Of a stretch of DNA of 64,000 nucleotides, positions 48,174 through 59,700 are shown piece by piece. How positions within the stretch are numbered: position 1 is the stretch's first letter; each line of letters begins with the position of its first letter. A program made the position numbers and the translations under genes. The stretch is from Ailurus styani. Taxonomy: Eukaryota; Chordata; Mammalia; Carnivora; Ailuridae. The notes under the pieces were generated by a model that was not told where the DNA came from, ran no database searches, and was given only the letters and a program-made list of their open reading frames with translations. The DNA lies in contig LNAC01000031.1 in assembly GCA_002007465.1 (NCBI GenBank), positions 5,561,305 through 5,625,304 of the forward strand. The letters are read 5' to 3'.

Positions 48174-48627
48174 ACCACACCAATGTAAGAGAAGATGTTA
48201 ACAATAGGGGAACGGAGGGCAGAGAGAGAGGGAGTATGTGGAAACTCTGTACTTTCTGTTCAATTTTTCTGTAACCCTAAAATTGCTCTAAAAACTAAAG
48301 TCTATTAATTAAAACAAAAAAGTATGGACATTTGAGAAAGAGTGCCAAGTCAGTTTGTCACATCTATTTTAACTGCTAATACTTTTGTTATGCAGAATTT
48401 TTTAATGCAGAATTATGTTATGGCTTTTGCATTTTGTGTCCTTCTGAAAAATCTTTTCTATGCAGATTTTTTTTAAAAATTCCATATTTTCTTTTAATAG
48501 CTTTATAGTTTCATTTTTCTTTATTTAAACTTTTTCATTAATCTAGATTTTCAGTATTAGAATTAATTATTTATAGTACTTTTTTTTAAAGGCATAGTAA
48601 AATGCAAGCTATAGAGAAGGCATTTTA

Positions 48628-48847
48628 GGGGCACTTGGTGGCTCAGTCCATTAAGCACCTGCCTTGGGCTCAGGTTATGATCCCAGGGTCTTGGGAGTGA
48701 GTCCAGCATTGGGCTCCCCGCTCCTCGGGGAGCCTGCTTCTCCCTCTCTCTCTGCCTGCTGCTCGCTCCCCATCCTTGTGCTCTCTCTATGCCAAATAAA
48801 TAAATAAAATCTTTTTCTTTTAAATAAAATCTTTTTTACAAACAGAC
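48628..48847 (+). mobile_element. CAN-SINE
   Basis: Head diverged ('gggcacttggtggctcagtc'). The tail 'aaataaataaaatctttt' is followed by a second partial tail. Exact duplication agagaaggcatttta at 48613-48627 and 48848-48862. Confidence 0.9.
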
Positions 48848-49001
48848 AGAGAAGGCATTTTAGGTTAGATGGTATAACACTGATTTAAAACCCTCTCTAT
48901 GTTGTGGTATGTGATGAGAAATGAAGCAGGATTCCTAAACTATAGTCCATAGGCCTTTGGGGTTCATGGCACTGTGCAAGAGGGCCTGGGAATTCCCAAT
49001 A

Positions 49002-49073
49002 GTGTGTGTGTGTGTCTGGGTGTGAGTGTGGGTGTATGGAGGTGTGGGGGGGGTGTGGTTGTGTGTGTGTGCA
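49002..49073. repeat. Imperfect (TG)n tract
   Basis: About 70 nt of TG-rich sequence broken by GG steps and a run of G ('ggtgtggggggggtgtggtt'); potentially Z-DNA-prone and variable. Confidence 0.9.
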
Positions 49074-49764
49074 CACCTTCCATGTAATCATTGTGCATTT
49101 TGGATGGACTATTCTGTCACTGTAATCAAGTTCTCAGAAGTGGTCACAAATCCAAAATGATTAAGAACACTGGAGTTGAGGAAAACTTCCTCACAATACA
49201 TAAACTCTGATCAATTTTTCAAAAAGGAATTATCACTTACCAAATGGAGTATTTACCTTTCCAGCGAATGCTTTTATAAATTATACTACTTAAGAATCAT
49301 TCATGATTATGCTCATAGAGCCACATTTAGAAAAACAGAAAACAAAAACCCCACACATCTTCTAGATGATTATATCAGTCAGAAATCCCACTGATAAGAA
49401 TCAGTATTTGAACTTTGTTTGCTCAGGACGTAAGCAGAAACCGATTCTTAAGATTCTAAAATTTAAAAAAGGGCATCAAAGTTTATAGTTGATCATCATA
49501 TATCAAGACTAAGCAAAAACAAAAGGTAAATGCTAACTCATTCATTTCAAATTAAACTATAATTAATAGACCCTTACCAGAAAAGTGGAAAGATTCTTAA
49601 AGATTAATTTTTGGCATATTTTTATTACATTTTTGTAGCTCTGTTTTTTCCCTGTAGATTTGTTTCTATCTTATTAATTTTAACCTGAGTCTGTTAATTC
49701 CACCTGGTATGGTTTGTTTTTCTTAATGTATGTTTTTGCGTTTGTTTTCTTTTCTCTTGCGTAG

Positions 49765-49859
49765 GAAGTTTGGATCCATCCAGTCAAGAAGTTGTAATAG
49801 AGAAACCTAGAGCAAGTGAAACCAGAGTTCCTTCAGAGCAATTGCTGCCAGTCAAAGAG
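49765..49859 (+). CDS. KIAA0825: KIAA0825 coding exon, about residues 378-409
   Basis: Shortest exon in the window, 95 nt. Acceptor 'tctcttgcgtag|GAAGTT'; the first two bases complete a Gly codon, then SLDPSSQEVVIEKPR ... LLPVKE, ending in phase 0. Donor 'GAG|gtgaat'. The segment is charged, Ser/Glu-rich and likely a flexible linker between helical parts; it is the least similar to human as I remember it. Skipping it would shift the frame. The continuing open frame past 49859 is intron. Confidence 0.85.
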
Positions 49860-52800
49860 GTGAATGAGGAAAGAAGGGTGGTAGTTTTTTACTCACGTAT
49901 AACAGCATCAGATGTCTGTAAATCCATTATGAATCAAAATGTCTTGAGTTTTACCCTTTGCCACTAAAGAAAAAAATTCCTGGTTGAAAATTAGCTTATA
50001 AATTCTGGCAAAAATTGAATTTAGTTGGGACACTACTCTCTTGCCTAGTCTGTTCCCTGGAAGAAGTAGGGTGCTACAAGTGAAATGTTTGTTCTTATCC
50101 CAGTTCACTGTCTACACTTGGGAATTTGGGCTGTGGATAATTGTTGAAGGCAAGAACATGGACATTAGAAAGGAAAATAAAGGAAAGAACAGCTTGAACT
50201 AGTCTCTTATCTTAGAACGCCCTGCCTGTGCCCGTCTGTTCTCAGATCCATTACTATTCTTCCCCTGCTCTGTTTTGTGTTATAGAGCACTACGCCTTCC
50301 AGGATTCTGGGAAGTTTGGGCCCATGGAAGGCAGTGATGGAGGACTGGAGGGTGGATAGAGAGAAACCAGAGTATTTCTTCCCCTCTCTCTGTTTTAGGA
50401 AACATCTCTAGTAGTAGCCGTGACTCTCTCATCTCCTCCATGGACCCTGCTCTCAACACACAGCTCCACCAGTCAGCTCTGCATTACCTTTAACTGAGAT
50501 TGGTAACTCCAGGAGCTACATTCCCATATACAGTCCCTTTGCTTGTTCCTCCAGCCCTAGAAGTGGCAGTGGCTTCCTGCTCTGTTAATATCTGTCTTGC
50601 TTCCTATCCCATTTTCAGCTCCTCAAAATTCCATCACTTTAGTAATTAACACCCTACATTAAAATTCTTCCTAATAAAATACCTAGTGTGGTTTCTGTTT
50701 TCTGAATGCATCTTGACTGACAGAGCAGGTAAACATGTAAAAGGGCAAAAAATGGGCACCTCGATGGCTCAGTTGGTTAAGTGTCTGCCTTCAGCTCAGG
50801 TCATGATCCAAGGTCCTGGAATCGAGCCCCACATCAGTCTCCCTGCTCGGCGGGGAGCCTGCTTCTCCCTCTCCTTCTTCTCCCCTTGCTTGTCCTCTCT
50901 TGCTCTCTCTGTCAAATAAATAAATAAAATTTCTAGAAAGAAATAAAAAATAAATAAAAGGGCACCCCCCCCGAGTTTTAAAGAGAGTTTCAACTTAGGA
51001 AGAGAAATAATAAGGAAAATGGAAAGTTATATATTATTCCTTAGCCAAAAATCAGCATGGGTACTAAGAAATTAGCTTTAGGTAATAGAAGAAGGGTATT
51101 CAGTAATTACTTCTTTTGTGCATAGAACAGAAAGCCACATTATTTCCTCTTCTCGGATCAACTAGTAAATATTCTCTATTCTAACTGGATATGTATGATG
51201 GCAAACATTAGATGGGAAGAGTAGAGTAAGCAAATAGTATTTCATGATAACAGACTTGTACGAATTAATTTGAGTAGTAAAAGTTTCCAGTTTTCTTTTT
51301 AAGGGCAGCTAGTTATGTGCTTGGTTTTCTGTATTTTGAAAAAAGAATTCAGATGGGTCAGGCTACTGTAATCATATATAAATTACAATGAGCAAAGGTA
51401 ATCATTATTGAACAAAATACAGTATTGTCACTGCAGTTATGGCAATTAACATCAATTTTCACCAGGACATATTTCCTTGATTGAATAAATGATTTTAATG
51501 ATAGAGATGCCCTGGTGGAGAGAACAAAAAGCAGAGTTCCATTGTTGTTTTTAATTTTCATGGAGGTTTACATTTCTATCATAAATGGGTCCCAAGAAAA
51601 TACTATTAGAGCAGAGGACAATATAAGTTTTACTTATAAGAAAGAAGATTGTATGAGCTGAGTAGTTTCAATTATTGACTAATTTGATGTAAAACTAAGA
51701 CAAGAAATGTGTTTTTAGGCGGCCCTATGATGTTAAAGGTCCAAATATACTTCAGAAAGAAAAGTTAAATTACAACACAATTATATATGTGATGAAAATG
51801 AGAGCCACTTTTTTATTACAGACTTTGATTTTATACTTGATTATTGATTATACTCATGGAATTATATGGAATTTTAGCTGTAGAAGATGAATCATCTTTA
51901 TTATTTTGTATAGTATATATAGAAAGCACTAAATAAATGCTGACTGCGATGTATGTATAGGAAAAGTAAACTAATGACCATAATCTCAGTAATTTTAGAA
52001 TTAGAGAAACCATAGAAATCATCCAAATCAACTCTTTTACTTTTCTAACCAAAAAACTGAGATCCAGAAAAACAGGTAATTTAATTAGGCATATTGAGCC
52101 TAGGATCTTCTGAAGTTGGAGTAGGTGAATTATTATAGTAAGCAAGATTACATTGAAACAGGAAAAATTTAATGGTAAGCCTGGCTTCACCTACTACCCA
52201 TAATTTTTTAGTACTTAAGGGAACATTAGGGGACTTGGGGATAGTATACATTCATAATTATATGGAGCCCAGACCCCAAGAAAAAAGAAGATGAAACCCT
52301 ACCAGCCTCCATTACTACATCCTCTCCCACTCCCCCAACACAGAGAAATGCAGATAATTTTAATTCCTCATTTCTTGGAACAAAAGTGGTGAAGAAACTG
52401 AATAAAATTCTAAAGAAGTAAAACTCTAGAAAGGTACCATGATGTAATTTCTCTGACAAATTTCTTGTTTCTTTTTTGGCTTGTCTGGATTTCTGCAAGT
52501 GAAAAAGAAATAAAAGATTGAATATTAAACTGTCTTATGTTGCAATACTTGTTAACAATAAACTATAAAAAAGACTATAAAATCTAATTTAAGCTTTATT
52601 AAATATATTGAATTTAAAGATTGCTTTATGTGATAAACAGTAAATGTAACTTTCAACTTTCATAAAGATAGTTTTATTGAACTATATTTAAAAGATTAAA
52701 TTTTGAAAAAAGTTTTTGATTAAATCCACTGATGAATTAAAATGAAATGCCAGTATATTACTCTGTGTAAAGAATACACATGTTTTTGTATATTGCTTTA

Positions 52801-52964
52801 TTCACTGGGTAATATTTTTCAGGTTGTAAGAATGGTTTTTGCCATTTATCAAAGAATACTTATATTCAAATGCTGAAAGAAAGTAATAATTTTATATCTA
52901 TAACAATATGAACACTTGTTGCTGAGTTAAGATTAATATAACTTCACATAAATTTATATTTCAG
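49860..52964 (+). other. Intron, 3.1 kb
   Basis: GT-AG ('gtgaat' ... 'atttcag'). Besides one SINE, 50100-50700 looks like an old interspersed repeat I cannot name (ends 'gtggtttctgttttctgaat'), and 51890-52110 holds a fragment with 'aactgagatccagaaaaaca' typical of ancient SINE-like repeats. The reverse frames 51831-52190 and 52226-52498 show no coding character. Confidence 0.85.
50748..50954 (+). mobile_element. CAN-SINE
   Basis: Head 'tgggcacctcgatggctcag', body 'ggtcatgatccaaggtcctg', tail 'caaataaataaataaaattt' plus extra A-rich sequence. Target duplication taaaagggca at 50738-50747 and 50955-50964, followed by C8. Confidence 0.9.
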
Positions 52965-53192
52965 GCTACTTTACTAGACTTTGCTTGGCGAAATGCATTT
53001 AAAGAAGTGTCTCTTCCCATCGCACATTGTATAACAACAGCAATTGAAGACTTTTCCACAAAAATTCTCCAACAGGAACAGAATGAAAGGTCTTCAGCTG
53101 TAACCTATGCTCTGAACCTTGTAAATGTGCAGGAAGTTTGGCAAAACAGTCATGTGGTTCCTGAGGAAGATCAACCAAAGAAAATTGCAAAG
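52965..53192 (+). CDS. KIAA0825: KIAA0825 coding exon, about residues 410-485
   Basis: 228 nt (76 codons), phase 0 at both ends. Acceptor 'atatttcag|GCTACT'. Starts [18 protein letters not shown] and ends DQPKKIAK; contains the helical stretch [13 protein letters not shown]. The exon end is set by frame: the only junction that continues into the next exon without a stop is AAG|GCAAGT, a GC donor. The alternative GT four bases downstream would shift the frame and reach TGA within four codons. Skipping the exon would preserve the frame. Confidence 0.92.
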
Positions 53193-53268
53193 GCAAGTAT
53201 CAAATGAAATCCTTTCAAACCGTTGACTGGCATATGAGATTTTATTTTATTTTTTAATATAAGACATT

Positions 53269-53479
53269 ATGTGGCACCTGGGTGGCTCAGTTGGTTGAGC
53301 ATTTGACTTCTGGTTTCAGCACAGGTCATGATCTCACGGATGGTGCGGTAGAGTCCTATGGAGCGCTCCAAGCTCAGCCAGGAGTCTGCTTGAAGATTCT
53401 CTCTCTCTTCCCTTCCCTTCACTCATATTCACTCTCTCCCTCTCTCTCCAATAAATAAAATAAATCTTAAAAAAAAATA
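53269..53479 (+). mobile_element. CAN-SINE, older variant
   Basis: Head 'gtggcacctgggtggctcag', body 'ggtcatgatctcacggatgg' (variant), tail 'caataaataaaataaatctt'. Weak duplication aatataaga on both sides. Confidence 0.85.
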
Positions 53480-53970
53480 AATATAAGAGGTTGCAAAGGG
53501 GACCTATAGAACAATGTTGGGGTCTCTTAGCAAATACTTGGTATTTAACTCAATACCAGATTTCTTCTCCAGTGTCCATGGGCCACGGCCACTGCTAGCA
53601 AAAAAGGTTGAAACCCACGGCCATCTTGTGGCTCCATGAATCTGAGGCCCCTAAAGTAGAGGCTTCTGTGACTTTGTGGGGAGCTGTTGAAACTGCCTGT
53701 TTGGGCTATACCTTTGAATGACTTCGGGAGACATTTAGGAGGTTGAAGAAATTACTGTCTTTTATTGGTCTAGGCAACTTTCAAATCTTTATTTATGTGC
53801 TAATGCACATTCTATTTCGTTAACATCCATCTTGCATCTTTATGTGTACCTTGAGAGTCACAGATCATACTGAGAAAAGAGGAAGTAATTACGCAAATAC
53901 TGTTACTCAGTACTAAGCCCGCAATGAGTTCAGCGGCTTATGATTGGAATGTTTTTAAAGGAGCATTCTT

Positions 53971-54163
53971 GGGGCGCCTGGGGGGCTCGGTCATTTTAGC
54001 ATCTGCCTTCTGCTTAAGTCATGATCCCAGGGGCCTGGGATCGAGTCCCACATGGGGCTCCCTGCTCAGCGGGAAGTCTGCTTCTCCTTCTCCATCCACC
54101 TCTCCCCTAGCTCATAGTATCTCTCCCTCAAATAAATAAATAAAATCTTAAAAAAAAAAGGGG
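53971..54163 (+). mobile_element. CAN-SINE
   Basis: Head 'ggggcgcctggggggctcgg', body 'gtcatgatcccaggggcctg', tail 'aaataaataaataaaatctt'. Exact 11-bp target duplication, ggagcattctt, at 53960-53970 and 54164-54174. Confidence 0.92.
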
Positions 54164-54861
54164 GGAGCATTCTTAAAGGTGACCTCCTTATTTGGCTACT
54201 GCCAACCTGAGGTTCCAGGACATTCCCCTGAGAACACTGTTGGCAATTTGGGCAACAAGTTTTGGGCAGCAAGTTTTGCCTTCCCATCCCCCATACTTCC
54301 TTTGCCATTAAGAAAGAGTAGATTCATAATAACAACTGAAAAGCCAGGCACATCACTTCTGAAAGTTGCTGACTCCCTACCATTGAAGAAGATACCATGT
54401 GATATTGTTTCTGATGCTACTAGATTATTTAAAATAAATCAATAGACCTTGTGTATAGGTGGTAATTAAGAAGATACTTTATGAAAATTCATCAAAGAAA
54501 CTAGAATAAGTTCAAAAATAATGCAATCAGATTAATATCAAGGATGCATGTTTTCCAAGTTTTGTTAACTACAGATAAAGTATTGTCATGTAATGCTATT
54601 TCATGAGTTTTTCATAATGTCTGTCTGGAAAGCATAAGGTTTGAAGGTTATATATGGAGGAGCATCCTTTTGGTATTTCCTTATTTGACATAAAACATTT
54701 AGCTTTCTACAAGAAACTGAGAAATTGATTATTATAACGTCGTGTCATTATATTTATGCTTGATGCCAAATTCATTATTTAGGAACTTGGCTCCCCTGTA
54801 CATAAATTACACGGTGCTGTCAGAGTACAAATAACTCAGTGCTACATTTATTTCTCCCTAG

Positions 54862-55127
54862 TTTTGTTCTGACATCATGGAAAAACTTGACACAATGCTT
54901 CCACTGGCTCTGGCATGCAGAGATGATTCTTTCCAGGAAATTAGAGCAAACTTTGTGGAGGCCTGTTGTAAAGTGGCAACAGCTGTCCTGGCCAGACTGC
55001 AAGAGAGAGGCAAGGAGTTTCCTTCCAAAGCACCCCTGACCAACTTACACACGTTGCTCTCCACAGCGGTCTATGTCTTCCAGCATTTTATGCAGTATGA
55101 TAATATGATGAAAGAAATCTCTACAAA
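54862..55127 (+). CDS. KIAA0825: KIAA0825 coding exon, about residues 486-574
   Basis: 266 nt. Acceptor 'tttctccctag|TTTTGT'; the frame begins [21 protein letters not shown] and ends KEIST plus two bases of a Lys codon. Donor 'CAAA|gtgagt' is strong. The segment is highly similar to remembered human KIAA0825, is cysteine-containing (CSDIM, LACRD, EACCKVA) and strongly helical ([15 protein letters not shown]). The exon starts 15 nt before the first internal ATG. Confidence 0.93.
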
Positions 55128-56556
55128 GTGAGTGTCGTTTACATTAAGTTGATGGCCATGCTTAAAGGAATGTGTAATCTTTGGGTATCACTGGAGTGAA
55201 ATTTTGATGATAATATTCGAGAAAGAAAATTATAATGAACACAGTGAATTATTTTCATTTGTCTTGACTTGAACATGTCAAAAAGGTGGAGCATGGGATC
55301 GATTAAACCAGATACCTAGATTAGGAAGAAAGACAGCTCCTCTTTCCAAAGGCCTACTCCAGAGAGAAACTCATACATTTTCCATATTCTGATCTGGAGC
55401 AACCATTTTCCGCATGCTGTTTATGACCTGACCAAAGAGACCCTCTCCGTTTTGTAAGGCACACTGCACTGACTACCCTGGAGAGGAAATCTAAGCTTGT
55501 TTTTGTCCCTTGTATGCACTGTCGTGAAATTGGCACTTCTCTCTTTTGTTTCTAAGCAAACAGGATGTTAGGACTTACACAGAGAATAAATGCATTTTCT
55601 GTCTATTCTATTGACCAACGTAAATGTATTTCAGAGCACCTGTGTAGTAATGAGCTGTCCTTATTATTTGAGCAGAAAGCATCTGGCAGTCTTAATTCTC
55701 ATGTAGTAGTAGTCTAGGAAGACTGTATTTTCTGGAACTAGGATAAAGATGACCACATGGTCTTTCTGGCGACCCTGATACCCTCTAGGAGATAGCACAG
55801 CCTCTTGAGAAAGGACCACACGTACCTGACTCTTCGGCCTGAGTCCGACAATCTCTTCAGTACTCCTGACACAGCATTTGTAGTCCCTTGCTTAGGAGAG
55901 AAAGCATAAGAAAGTGTGATATAAACAACTGAAGATAAAAGTAAAATAAATTTGGCTTGCTGCAGAATATAGCTCTGATATTTTTTAATTCCCGTAAGTA
56001 GTCAGATATGGTGAATCATACTTGAATTTATAAACAGAATGTGCCAGAAATCACTGTATTTCTGCAGAATATTTTAAAACAGTTTATGAGATAATTGACA
56101 TCTACAAAATTACAATTTTTAAGACAAAAAGAGTGTGTTTGTGGGGCGTGTGATACCGTTATAAAAGTTGGTTCTGACAAATGCCTGTTGTTCTCTGTAA
56201 TAACGATACCCTAATGCCTAAATGATGCACTGATCGCTAATAATAGGCTTACAAAGAATACTTTTATTTTTGAATGATGTATTGACAATGCCGTTTGTCT
56301 CAAGTTGAAATGCATATTTGTGGAACAGCAGATGTACGTTTTCAAAGGACTTGCAAAACAAAGACCGGGTTCTTTTTTTTTTTTCTTTCTTTTTTTTTTT
56401 CCTCCTTGTTGGAAAGTGAATGTGGATGCAGACTTCACTTAGGAGGAAATGAATGATTGATATCTAATAATCAAAACCATTTGTAGTACTGGAGATTGTT
56501 ACCGCCTACTGCACAGGCCTTAAATCTCTGTCTCTTTGATCATTCCCTCTGAACAG
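55128..56556 (+). other. Intron, 1.4 kb
   Basis: GT-AG ('gtgagt' ... 'tctgaacag'). No interspersed repeat recognised. A T/C-rich tract lies at 56369-56404. Otherwise unique AT-rich DNA with nothing definite. Confidence 0.85.
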
Positions 56557-56707
56557 ACCCATATTCCTGGTGCCTGTCCAAAGATATCAGGAATTCATCA
56601 ACACTCTCCAGTTTCAGGTTACGGACTACTGCGTCAGAGTTTGTGCTACAAGCATTTTACAGGATGCTGAGAGCCACCACTGGGATGACTACAAAGCTTT
56701 TTATGAG
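56557..56707 (+). CDS. KIAA0825: KIAA0825 coding exon, about residues 574-624
   Basis: 151 nt. The first base completes the split Lys codon, then [19 protein letters not shown] through [11 protein letters not shown], phase 0 end. Acceptor 'ccctctgaacag', donor 'GAG|gtgtga'. The string [19 protein letters not shown] is part of the best conserved core. Helical bundle character; no catalytic motif seen. Confidence 0.92.
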
Positions 56708-59700
56708 GTGTGAAGTTAAGTTTACTATCCCTCCTTTTTACACAAATATGCTTTACTGCCTACCTGCTTTCTGGCTAATTAGAAACATGAGCTTGGCATT
56801 ACTAACACATGAAGGCTGTTAGGATAATATTTTTTAAATATTGAATTTGTACTTAGGAGAAACACTTTTTAAAAACCTGAAATAGCTAGACATCAGAACT
56901 CTCCTTCTGCTTAAAAGTAAAAATAACTTAATTTGAGCTGCAGCATGTGCTATCTAAGTTGGAATGTAATGGGATACAATGAAAAGTCAAAGAGATAATG
57001 CCAAAATGCTACAACTTCATATTTTTCTCCAAAGGGACCACTTGTGGGTATTCCTGCACTTTTTTTTCCTTATGTATTTCTGTTTTTACTAAATGTCTTT
57101 TCTTATGCCACTTTATTCTTCGTACATAATTTCCCCCCTCTCATTGTATGTTCTTATGAGGGTGTTTTAAGACCCATCTGATCATTTATAGCTTACCTAT
57201 TTTCATTTAGCCCATGTTTTGAAATCCCAAAATTCCACTGAATTAAAGCCTAATGATTCCCAGTACAACCCAACCCAGGATCAATTAAAATTATTCATCA
57301 TCAGGCTTCATTAGTTTCCCTTCCCCTCAATTCCATTGATTATACATAAGCCCTAATATTTGAAGTTGATTTCAGGGCAGGGTGAAACATTTATAATATC
57401 TTAATAAAAGATAATCAGGGCTTTTAAAAAATTCATCAGTCAAGCCCGACTTCATTAGGTTTTCCAATTTACCCTTTCCTCAGGACTGAAGCTTATGATT
57501 CTTGTTTTTCCTGACTGTCCTGATCGCTATGGAGTACTAGGGAAAACAGAGTGGAGTATTATTCAGCGGAGTCACTCTTGTCAACTCCCTGACGCCGAAG
57601 GTTCCTGTGGCTCTATTTATGCCCGAGTTATTATCATAATAAATGTTACCATAACAGAAGTAGCTAAGAAGCTCTTTTAAAGGACTTTCCACTTTTTCCA
57701 AGGCCATTTCATCTCTCCTTTAGAAGCCCTTCCCGGATAGTTTTTCTTTCTGCAAGAGCATCATATAACGTTTTCCAAACCTGATGCACTTCAAACAGCA
57801 GCGAGCAGAATGAGCACGAGAAAGTGGCTGTGCAGCTGGCAGCCTGAGATAAGAGTAGAAGTATTGGTCTTCCCCTCTCTTGCCAGCATCCCAGCTTCCT
57901 TATTTGCCTTGAGGTAAACAGAGAGATTGAAAATGAGTCCATCTCCGGTTTCAAACTATTTCAATATGTCAGTGTACTAATGAGCAATTTTATACTATGT
58001 TTTCATTGAGGCACAGGTATCATTTCACTCTACGTCCAACATCAGGCTATTATGTTTTCTCTTATGCAAAGCGGGAGCTCGAAGAGTTGTATGGTATAAA
58101 TAATAAGTGGCTGCATTGAGAACCTGTTATTGAAGTTACCAAGTATTAAAAAAAAAAACCAAACAACAAATTACCATGTAACATGCAGCTCTTAGATCTT
58201 ACGACAAGGCGTTAGCTTCAAAGACAGAAATAATGAGATAGTTACCCCGTGATTACATGGTATTGTAGCTTGCATATACTTACGTGGTCAGTAGTTACAA
58301 TTTAATTGCAGAGTTAGTGGTTGTTATTTATGCTTAGGAAAATAAAGTGATACTGCTTTTCGATTTACCAAAAATAAGAAACTTCTAAAAATAGCACGGA
58401 TTTTAAACTGTTTTGATAACTGGAGTACTTGACAATGGTTTTATCCCGTTTACTGCATCCTTTTCTTCTCCTCTCCCCATTATTCCAACTGATTGGTGAA
58501 ACAGGACTGGTATTTTTTGGCAGGGCTGTTTTGAGAGGAAGGGAGATGAAATGTGCCTGACTGGAGGCAAAGGGTGGGCTAGAGATCTCAGGGGAGCCTA
58601 CCACCATGTGCAGAGGATAGTAAGGAAATAGCGAAAGAATTTATAAGATGTGAAGGAATCTTTGCTCGTGTTTTGTGATATCAGCTGAGCCCTACACACA
58701 TTATATCTCTTTTCTAAACTGTCAGGTTGAGAGAGTCAAGGAGTTTAGTATCTCTCTGATGAGGTGCTGGTCAGATGGCACAGTGGGTATTCAGATTGCA
58801 TGTTTAAAATTAAGCTTTGAGTATAGTTGACATCTGCTCAATTTTAGCAACTTGTGTTTTCCAATAGCCAAAGAATAAGGAATTGTCTGTTCAAAGATAA
58901 TATTGAATGGCTTATATAATAAAGCCCAGCTGCTTGTTTCCTGATATATAATCTAAATAAAAGCTCACATCTGTTTACATTATAGTGGGTCTACCAAAAT
59001 AACAGATGTTTACTAGCAGAATACTTTTGAAATCACAACAAATAGAGAAACAGGTCAGAAAAATAAATGAATCACATTTACTTTAATGAAAACCCTTGCA
59101 TACATTACAGTTATACACACTTTGAAGAGAGTTGTGAGAACGAGGACCAGTTTGGAATATTTTTAAGTAAACACGAAATTTATATTTTAAAAAGTCTCAA
59201 AAGAAGTATTTTTCAGTTTCGGAGAAAGAAATCTACATGCTTAGTTACTTTTATTTCCTCATTTATTGATAACTATTAAGGAAATTGGTGTTTATTTTGA
59301 AAAATATGAGAAATCACGTTGGCCACGTTATTAAAAGCACCCATCCATTGCTGTGGAGAGAGTTAGTGTAAATCATTCATACTCGTCATTACATCAGCTG
59401 GGGCAATTTTGCTTTAATTAACATACAACACAAGAAGTATGACAAAATGAAGCTCTAAAACTTCAGGACATTTTAAAAAGTGTTCCCTTATCACAGAACG
59501 CACAGCAAAGAAAGTATTAAAAACTCTAATTTTGCTACTTCCACGTGAATTTTATAATTTATTTTCCTTAAACAGTTTTGGTATACGTCCATAAGTCAGA
59601 AATGGTCAAAGCCTCCTCCTTTGAACCTGACTCTTGCACATTTTGACGCTCTAGTTTCCTACCCAGGTATATCAGTTCCACTCATTTATAAACTCCATTT

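Larger units (their letters stand above)
45655..48318 (+). mobile_element. Older LINE-1 3' part, split by later insertions
   Basis: Forward L1 (L1MA/L1MB-like) ORF2 end and 3' UTR, seen as 45655-46597, 47948-48028 and 48174-48318. The text 'aacacttaaaattcaacaag' through 'gcagctttattcataattgc' is followed, after the inserted younger L1, by 'taatgtaaactatggactta', which continues the same consensus. It ends near 'aaaaactaaagtctattaat' with an A-rich tail. Many stops; no coding capacity. Confidence 0.82.
40621..49764 (+). other. Intron with DIRS-like fossil and L1 nest
   Basis: GT-AG intron of 9.1 kb ('gtaaca' ... 'cttgcgtag'). Apart from the elements listed separately, 41700-43590 and 44500-45210 are unique AT-rich DNA in which I see nothing definite, as is 49090-49760. 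Confidence 0.85.
53193..54861 (+). other. GC-AG intron, 1.7 kb
   Basis: Begins GCAAGT and ends 'ctccctag'. Outside the GC at +1/+2 the donor matches the consensus fully (AAG|GCAAGT), which is usual for functional GC-AG introns. It contains two SINEs; 53490-53950 and 54175-54850 are unique. Confidence 0.88.

Noticed and set aside
51831..52190. 119-codon hydrophobic frame on the - strand
   Set aside because: AT-rich chance frame, Leu/Ile-rich because of TAA/AAT antisense; overlaps an old SINE-like fragment and has no start context or splice evidence.
53193..53207. GT donor at 53197 for the 52965 exon
   Set aside because: Using it adds four bases and leads to TGA shortly after the junction, whereas the GC donor at 53193 keeps the frame.
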